From Prauserella cavernicola (lineage in GTDB: Bacteria > Actinomycetota > Actinomycetes > Mycobacteriales > Pseudonocardiaceae): a DNA stretch of 64,000 nt. The DNA lies in assembly GCF_016595675.1 (NCBI RefSeq), contig NZ_JAENJH010000009.1:238708-302707 (forward strand), written 5' to 3'. Of this stretch, positions 58,710-64,000 are shown piece after piece. Under the pieces are notes generated by a model. That model saw only the letters and a program-made list of their open reading frames with translations. It was not told where the DNA came from and did not search any database. Both the position numbers and the translations under genes were made by a program. Position 1 is the first letter of the stretch, and every line of letters starts with the position of its first letter.

Positions 58710-60992
58710 GTGATTGACCCAGCTGAGCGTATCCGGCTCACCGACACCGACTACGCCCGCGCGGAACAGATGCTTGCACCGTACCGGGCCCGGCTGATGC
58801 CCCAGGCCGCGGTGGTACCGCAATGGTCCGACAACGGTGCGCGGTTCTGGTACCGGTCTGGGGCACATCACGTCCTGGTCGACCCGGCGGCGGGCACCCG
58901 GCGCGACGCGTTCGACCACGAGCGGCTCGCCGCAGCGCTGTCCCGAGCGTCCGGGCGGGCAGTGGTGGCCGACGACCTGCCGCTCACCTCGGTGGAGTTC
59001 GAGGTTGCTGACCGGCACCCGCAGGTGATCCGCTTCTCGGCGTTCGACGCGCGATGGGAGTGGTCTGATCACACCGGCACCTGCACGCGGGTCGAGAACG
59101 GCCCCTCAGTGGGGCCGGGAGAGATCGCGTCACCGGATCGGGCGTGGGTGGCGTTCCAACGGGACGGCAACGTGTGGGTGCGCAGCCGGGACGGCCGGCA
59201 GGAGTTCGCGCTCACCGGCGACGCCGAGCCGCACTGGGACTACGGCGGGCTGCCCGAGGCGGCCACGAAGGTGAAACTGCCCCTGCTGGGGATCGATTCA
59301 ATCCTCGTGGCGGCGTGGTCGCCGGACTCCACCCGCCTGATCACACATCGGATCGACCAGCGCGGGCTGCCCGAGCAGGTCCTGGTGGAAGCCGCGCCGA
59401 AGGAAGGCGGACGGCCGCTGGCGCACCGCGTGCGGTACCCGATGCCCGGCGACGAGGCGCAGGCGACGATGACGTGGCACGTTCTCGACGTCCGTACCGG
59501 GCAGAACGTCACCGCCTCCGGCGAGCCAGAGGTCCTGGTGTCTCCCTACACCCTCGACAGGCGGTGGTGGTCGGGAGACAAGGGGGACAGCATCCATGTC
59601 CTGCACCAGTCACGGGACGGGCGCACCCTCGAACTGCGCCGTCTCGACCCCAGCTCCGGTGCGATGACGACGGTGATCGCCGAGACCGGCCGGACACGGG
59701 TGGATCCCTCGCCGTATCTGCACGCCCCGCCCGTGGTGCGAATCCTGGACTCGGGGGAGATCCTATGGTGGTCCCAGCGCGACGGCTGGGGCCACCTCTA
59801 CCTCTACTCAGCCAGCGGCGAACTACTCAGGCAAGTCACGGGCGGACAGTGGCTGGTCCGCCGGGTCCTACGAGTCGACGAGGACCGCCGCCGGGTGTGG
59901 TTCCTGGCCTGCGGACTGAACGAGGACCCATATGTCCGTCAAATTTGCCGGGTGGACCTCGACGGCGGTGGATTCGCGCGGATCACCGACGACGACCTGG
60001 ATCACGACGCGGTCGGCCCACCCAGTGGCGACTACCTAGTCGACCGCGCCTCGACCGTCGCCCTCCCGCCCCGCACCAGAGTGCTCGGCGACGACGGCCA
60101 AGTGCTGGTCGAACTCGAGGCTCCCGACGCGACCGCGCTGGAGGAGGTCGGCTGGAGCCCGCCCGAACGGTTCAGGGCGATCGCCGCCGACGGGGGCACT
60201 CCGATCTACGGACTGCTGTGGCGCCCGCACGGCTTCGACCCTGCGCGTCGCTACCCCGTCATCGACCACACCTACCCCGGGCCCAACATCCACCGAGTCT
60301 CACCGGCGTTCGGAGACCTGTTCACCGGAGAGCCCGAGGCGCTGGCCGCGCTCGGGTTCGCGGTCGTCGCGCTCGACGGCCGGGGCACCCCCGTGCGCAG
60401 CAAGGAATTCCTTGACCACTCCTACGGAGACCTGGGCATGGCCGCAGCACTGGACGACCACATAGCCGCGATCCGCCAACTCGGGCGGCGCCACACCTGG
60501 CTCGATACCGAACGGGTCGGGATCACCGGCCATTCCGGCGGCGGGTTCTTTACGGCCCGAGCCCTTTTGTCCCACCCCGAGTTCTACTCGGTGGGTGTAG
60601 CGCAGGCCGGCGCCCATGACTTCTCGATCTACCTACCGTTCTGGGTCGAGCAGAACCACGGAGAGATCACTGAGGATAACCGTCAAGCGCTGGTTAACAC
60701 GGTGTCCGCCGGCAACCTGCGTGGCAAGCTCCTGCTGATCGACGGCGAACTCGACGACAACGTGCTGCCCCACCAGAGCCTGCGCCTTGTCGATTCGCTC
60801 ATTGACGCCGATGCCGACGTCGACATGCTCCTCATACCCGGCGTCGAGCACACTTTCCACGGCCGATTCCACTACGTCACACGTCGCACCTGGGACTACT
60901 TGGTGCGCCACCTGCACGGGACCGAACCGCCGACATATCGCCTAGCGCCCTTCCCCACGATGCCCGACTGGGCCGTTCACCCCTCCGGCTGA
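58710..60992 (+). CDS. S9 family prolyl-oligopeptidase-like peptidase
   Basis: 760 residues from GTG at 58710 with AAGGA at 58698-58702. A beta-propeller region (residues ~1-480) precedes a C-terminal peptidase: GHSGGG nucleophile Ser, DGELDDNVLP with catalytic Asp, GVEHTF with catalytic His. Y-P-V-I-D-H-T-Y-P-G-P region of DPP IV-type enzymes. This is the only long intact gene of the island, suggesting it is recent or under selection. Exact cleavage preference unknown. Confidence 0.88.
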   Translation: MIDPAERIRLTDTDYARAEQMLAPYRARLMPQAAVVPQWSDNGARFWYRSGAHHVLVDPAAGTRRDAFDHERLAAALSRASGRAVVADDLPLTSVEFEVADRHPQVIRFSAFDARWEWSDHTGTCTRVENGPSVGPGEIASPDRAWVAFQRDGNVWVRSRDGRQEFALTGDAEPHWDYGGLPEAATKVKLPLLGIDSILVAAWSPDSTRLITHRIDQRGLPEQVLVEAAPKEGGRPLAHRVRYPMPGDEAQATMTWHVLDVRTGQNVTASGEPEVLVSPYTLDRRWWSGDKGDSIHVLHQSRDGRTLELRRLDPSSGAMTTVIAETGRTRVDPSPYLHAPPVVRILDSGEILWWSQRDGWGHLYLYSASGELLRQVTGGQWLVRRVLRVDEDRRRVWFLACGLNEDPYVRQICRVDLDGGGFARITDDDLDHDAVGPPSGDYLVDRASTVALPPRTRVLGDDGQVLVELEAPDATALEEVGWSPPERFRAIAADGGTPIYGLLWRPHGFDPARRYPVIDHTYPGPNIHRVSPAFGDLFTGEPEALAALGFAVVALDGRGTPVRSKEFLDHSYGDLGMAAALDDHIAAIRQLGRRHTWLDTERVGITGHSGGGFFTARALLSHPEFYSVGVAQAGAHDFSIYLPFWVEQNHGEITEDNRQALVNTVSAGNLRGKLLLIDGELDDNVLPHQSLRLVDSLIDADADVDMLLIPGVEHTFHGRFHYVTRRTWDYLVRHLHGTEPPTYRLAPFPTMPDWAVHPSG

Positions 60993-61014
60993 ACCTGGGG
61001 CTTGTGTCCAGGAG

Positions 61015-61309
61015 CCGAACCCAGCGGCGGTCTTCGCGGTCACGGGTGGCGAGTGGATCGGTGTCTGTCACGACGAGCCCGACCGCGTCGCTGCGGATCT
61101 CGGCGACCATGACTCCGGTGGCGTTGAACGGGCCGCGGGTGAGAGCGACGTCGACCGATCCACGGTCGACGCCCGCGGCGGGGTCGGTGAGGTCGCTTTC
61201 GACGATGCGGATCTCGACGCCGGTGATCCGCTCGGGCTTCGGCACGGGTTTCGTCGCGAACCGGGGTTTCGGCGACGAGAACTGGAACCGGGCCAGCAAT
61301 GGGAACACT
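61015..61309 (-). pseudogene. LysR substrate-binding domain fragment
   Basis: An open frame carries VEIRIVESDLTDPAAGVDRG then VDVALTRGPFNATGV and VGLVVTDTDPLATRD, a typical LysR effector domain. No DNA-binding domain precedes it and it lacks an end, so it is a remnant. Confidence 0.5.
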
Positions 61310-61380
61310 GCTGAAACGTGCGGGCGAGCAACGCTGTCCGCACCGCGATCGCCGGGTCCTTGAACGGCATGAGCGTTCTC

Positions 61381-62297
61381 CTACGAGACCAGTGCTGGAT
61401 AGTCGGTGTAGCCGTGGTGGTCGCCGCCGTAGAAGGTGGCCTTGTCCGGGTTGTTGAACGGTCCGTCCTCGGCAAGGGGGCGCGGCAAATCAGGGTTGGC
61501 GAGAAACATCGCATCGAAGGCGATCATGTCCGCGGTGCCGTCCTCGATGAGGCTGAGGGAGTCCTTGCCGGTCGGTTCGGGGTGTGTGAACGGGTTGAGG
61601 ACGAACACGCCCGGCCAGTCCTTGCGCAACCGCTTCGTCAGGTCGTGGTCGGGGCCCTCCCACAGGTGCAGGTAGCGAGGTGTAGGTCCGCTCCACGTCG
61701 GACGGATCGGTCTCGGCGATGTCGTTGAGTGGGTTTCCAGGCGAGATTCGGAAACCGGTGCGGTGACCGCCGATCGCCTCGACAACCGCCGTGGTGACCT
61801 CCACGCCGAGTCGGATCCGGCTGGCCACCGAGCCGCCCCAGCCGTCGGTGCGCAGGTTGGCGTTGGGGGCGAGGAACTGGTGGATCAGATAGCCGTTGGC
61901 TCCGTGGAGCTCCGCGCCGTCGAAGCCGGCGGCGATCGCGTTGCGCGCCGCGTCGGCGAAGTCGGTGATCGTTTGGGCGATCTCGGCCTCGGTGAGCTCC
62001 TTCGGCGTGACGAAGGCCTTCATGCCGTCGTGTGTGAACACCTGGCCCTGCGCTGCGACGGCGGAAGGGCCAACGGGCAGCAGGCCGTCGGGCAGCAGGC
62101 TGGGGTGGCCGATCCGGCCGGTGTGCATCAGCTGCGCGAAGATCGTGCCGCCCTCGGCGTGCACGGCGTCGGTGACCTTGCGCCACGCGGCGATCTGCTC
62201 GTCCGAGTGCAGGCCCGGAGTGTCCGGATAGCCCTGGCCGATCACCGAGGGCTGGGTGCCTTCGGTGACGATCAGCCCGACCGAGGCACGCTGGGCG
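61381..62297 (-). pseudogene. Old Yellow Enzyme (NADH:flavin oxidoreductase) gene, truncated and deleted
   Basis: Middle part has GLIVTEGTQPSVIGQGYPDT, QLMHTGRIGHPSL, FDGAELHGANGYLIHQFLAP (active site region). Near 61675 the frame shifts: ERTYTS joins LHLWEGPDHDLTKRLRKDWP with an estimated 15-20 residues missing. The C-terminal text (ATFYGGDHHGYTDYPAL) is intact in the other frame. The first ~45 residues are absent because the region ends abruptly at ~62297 against another broken gene. Confidence 0.75.
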
Positions 62298-62300
62298 TAG

Positions 62301-62900
62301 GAGCAGGCCGCCGCGCTGCCGATGGCGGCCGAGACGGCGTGGCGCGCGCTCGACGACCTCGGCGTCCAGCCGGGTGAGCTGCTGCTCGTCCACGGCGCGG
62401 GCACCACCGTGGGTGAGGCGGCGGTGCGCTTCGCGCTGCACCGGGGTATTCGGGTGATCGCCACCGCCGGGCCGACTCGGGCCGGCGCCCTGGAAGAGAT
62501 CGGCGCCCAAGTGACCGCCTACGGCGAGGGCATGGCCGAACGCGTCAGCACACTGACCCCAGGTCCCGTGGACCGCGCCCTGGACACCGCGCCGACCGGG
62601 GGCCGGATCGACCGCGCCGACCAGCCCAGCCCGGCCGGCGGCTCACTGCCGACCTTGATCGAGCTGACCGGGGATCCCGACCGTGTCCTCACCGTCTCGG
62701 ACTTCGCCGCCGCAGCCGAACTGGGCGTCCGGATCACCACCGAGATCCGCTACGACCAGATGAATGAGTTCGCCAGGCTCGCCGGCGAAGGCATCCTGGT
62801 CGTACCGGTCGCCCGCACCTACACCCTCGACCAGATCCAGGAAGCGGCCAAGCTCAGCCAGTCCCGCCGCCCCGGCGGCAAGCTCATGCTCGTCCTGTGA
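62301..62900 (+). pseudogene. NADP-dependent quinone oxidoreductase, C-terminal part only
   Basis: A frame starting right after a TAG (62298-62300) reads EQAAALPMAAETAWRALDDL, then VHGAGTTVGEAAVRFAL (nucleotide-binding) and ends normally at LMLVL. The GroES-like N-terminal domain (~115 residues) is missing. Codon use is high-GC. An internal ATG at 62322 exists but the domain would be incomplete. Confidence 0.7.
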
Positions 62901-62929
62901 TCGCCCTGCCAGCCTGACAAAGCGAGACC

Positions 62930-63290
62930 ACCTCGACGAGGAGTGGGGCCAGTACAAGGTGTCGCGTACCCGCGACGGCCGGTACCCGGTCGGGCCGAGC
63001 TGGGCGAGTTCACCTTCGACGTCGACAGCCATGGCGCCGAAAAATTTGATGTTCTCGCTGTGCGCCGGGGAGACGTGGGCCAGGACCTCGTCGTCGATGC
63101 GGCCCCCGGCCGCGCGCATCGACTCCCCGAGGTGCAACGTCCGGTGACTGCTGCGGATGCAGCCAGCCTGGTGGATTGGTCGGTGGCGTTGAATTTGATG
63201 ATTGTCCCACCGACAACTTGGTCGAACTACCCGAAATTTTACAAGCTCAGCTGGCTGACCACGCGATTGGTAGTTCGGCGGCTGGGGCAT
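62930..63290 (-). pseudogene. Possible transposase C-terminal remnant
   Basis: A frame reads RIDDEVLAHVSPAHSENIKF, then VDVEGELAQLGPTGYRPSRV, which I associate with the C-termini of Tn3-family transposases from actinobacteria. The preceding part is out of frame. I cannot confirm the family. Confidence 0.4.
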
Positions 63291-63382
63291 GAAAGTGCAC
63301 CACCTCGCCGATGGCAGCGGCCGCCCGCCAGGAGCGTACGTCGGTCTCGGCCATGCCGCAGGTTCCGTAGCGGCGGCCGCTA

Positions 63383-63513
63383 GCCTTTGACTCAGTTGGT
63401 TACCACGGTCGCAACGACATCGAACGTCCCTTCAACCTGCTCAAGCGATGGCGCGGCCGGGCAACCGCTATGACACTCTCGCCATCGTCTACAGCTCTGC
63501 CGTGCATCGCTAG
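63383..63513 (+). pseudogene. IS5/IS4-type transposase 3' remnant with frameshift
   Basis: AFDSVGYHGRNDIERPFNLL and KRWRG, then after a frame change YDTLAIVYSSAVHR and stop. ERPFNLLKRWRG...RYDTLA matches the C-terminus of DDE transposases common in this phylum. Only ~40 codons remain. Confidence 0.6.
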
Positions 63514-63815
63514 GGTTGGCAAGAAGGCGTGGAACGAAACTGAATCAAAACCGACCGTTCGGATACCGTACGGCCAGGTCGATAAGTGTGCTCCCCGCAG
63601 GCGCCGGGGGTGACCCTCACGGTTGGCTGGGACGTAGGTAGGCACGGAGTGCTCTCCGCAACCGTAGACAGATGCGCGGATGATTCTGGTCTCCGTTTGG
63701 GCTCCGTTGCTTGAAGAGTGCCCGATATGCCGCGACACTCCTCGGCATAGTGATTGATAAAAATACTGGCGTGGCCTGCATAAATGAACCCTGGTTGGCA
63801 TACGCCTGCCGCTTT
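63514..63815. other. 302 bp AT-richer region, no gene
   Basis: The least GC-rich stretch of the window, with A/T runs such as TTGATAAAAATACTGG. Open frames are short. Probably foreign or worn DNA next to the attachment site. Confidence 0.45.
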
Positions 63816-63858
63816 CTCTTAATCAGCGGGTTCGGGGGTTCGAGTCCCTGATGGCGCA
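63816..63858 (+). other. tRNA-Lys-like 3' half (candidate attachment site)
   Basis: CTCTTAATCAGCGGGTTC, then GGGGGTTCGAGTCCCTGATG and GCGCA match the anticodon (CTT) to 3'-end part of a bacterial tRNA-Lys. No 5' half is present upstream (the anticodon stem's left strand is absent). A 43-bp tRNA 3' part is the usual att core of tyrosine integrases. Confidence 0.65.
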
Positions 63859-63864
63859 CAGTAA

Positions 63865-64000
63865 CCCCAGGTTCTGGCCGAACCGGACACCGATTTTCGC
63901 GCCTACGTCGCGTCGCTGCACGCGAGCGGCGCCGCCGCGCTGCTCGTCGAGCTCGGCCGGCATGTGTCGGAGCTGCCGGAAGGACTGGTGCAGGCCGCTC
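63865..64000 (+). pseudogene. PucR-like regulator, 5'-truncated, continues beyond window
   Basis: A frame open from 63865 (TAA just before) reads VLAEPDTDFRAYVASLHASG, then LLVELGRHVSELPEGLV, as in the N-terminal domain of PucR/CdaR regulators. There is no start codon and about 50 residues are missing, cut by the att-like tRNA fragment. The right end is outside the window. Confidence 0.55.

Noticed and set aside
63400..63801. 133-codon minus-strand frame
   Set aside because: Spans a transposase remnant and AT-rich DNA with no motif or ribosome site.

Overview
The window is a high-GC actinobacterial chromosome segment. Nearly every gene shows strong third-position G/C. The gene content (Lsr2, a Streptomyces-type gas-vesicle cluster, MsiK-like ABC ATPase, daunorubicin-resistance-type ABC pair, PASTA and VanW proteins, many TetR regulators and acyl-CoA dehydrogenases) fits the Pseudonocardiaceae (Amycolatopsis/Saccharomonospora/Prauserella relatives). 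That placement is inference, not a database result.

Layout. 0-11 kb is a lipid/acyl-CoA catabolism block: an acyl-CoA dehydrogenase (ACAD) tail, several short-chain dehydrogenases (SDRs), two TetR regulators, a yeast-type cytosine deaminase, CutA, and a minus-strand operon SDR - MaoC - APH-like kinase - three ACADs. The kinase/ACAD pair looks like a split version of eukaryotic ACAD10/11, which removes 4-hydroxy groups from acyl-CoAs through a phosphorylated intermediate. One palindrome, T(A/G)AGCG-NN-CGCTTA, lies before the operon, before the TetR/SDR divergon and before the deaminase, and suggests one local regulon. 11-16 kb holds a DUF998 membrane protein, a J-domain/membrane/NERD protein, a 21-bp tandem repeat array, a homocysteine S-methyltransferase and a small membrane-channel-like protein.

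16-21.2 kb is a ten-gene gas-vesicle operon on the minus strand (T-like, SRPBCC, A, F, G, O, J, L, S, K), divergent from a Ser/Thr kinase and followed on the plus strand by a VanW protein. 25-31 kb holds an AlkB-like dioxygenase, a P-loop kinase, a one-domain PASTA protein, a BBE-type flavoenzyme with its divergent LysR, a Nudix hydrolase and small proteins. 31-36 kb is a quinate/shikimate utilisation locus (dehydroshikimate dehydratase-HPPD fusion, shikimate dehydrogenase, TetR, MHS transporter) with three copies of a candidate operator. 36-50 kb contains an MDR dehydrogenase, MsiK and ROK, an alpha/beta hydrolase with an amidohydrolase, an SRPBCC/ArsR pair, HIT, Lsr2, a MOSC/flavin-iron-sulfur reductase pair, an FMN reductase and a drug-efflux ABC pair. 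50-54.7 kb has a large ATPase regulator and an M20 peptidase.

From tRNA-Leu(GAG) at 54.76 kb to a tRNA-Lys-like 3' fragment at 63.86 kb lies a decayed genomic island. It contains a truncated serine recombinase abutting the tRNA, a DUF4926 protein, a divergent cold-shock-domain protein, an IS21 remnant, two SRPBCC genes (one with compensating frameshifts), an intact S9 prolyl-oligopeptidase-like gene, then broken LysR, Old Yellow Enzyme, quinone oxidoreductase and transposase fragments. Beyond the fragment a 5'-truncated PucR-type regulator runs off the window.
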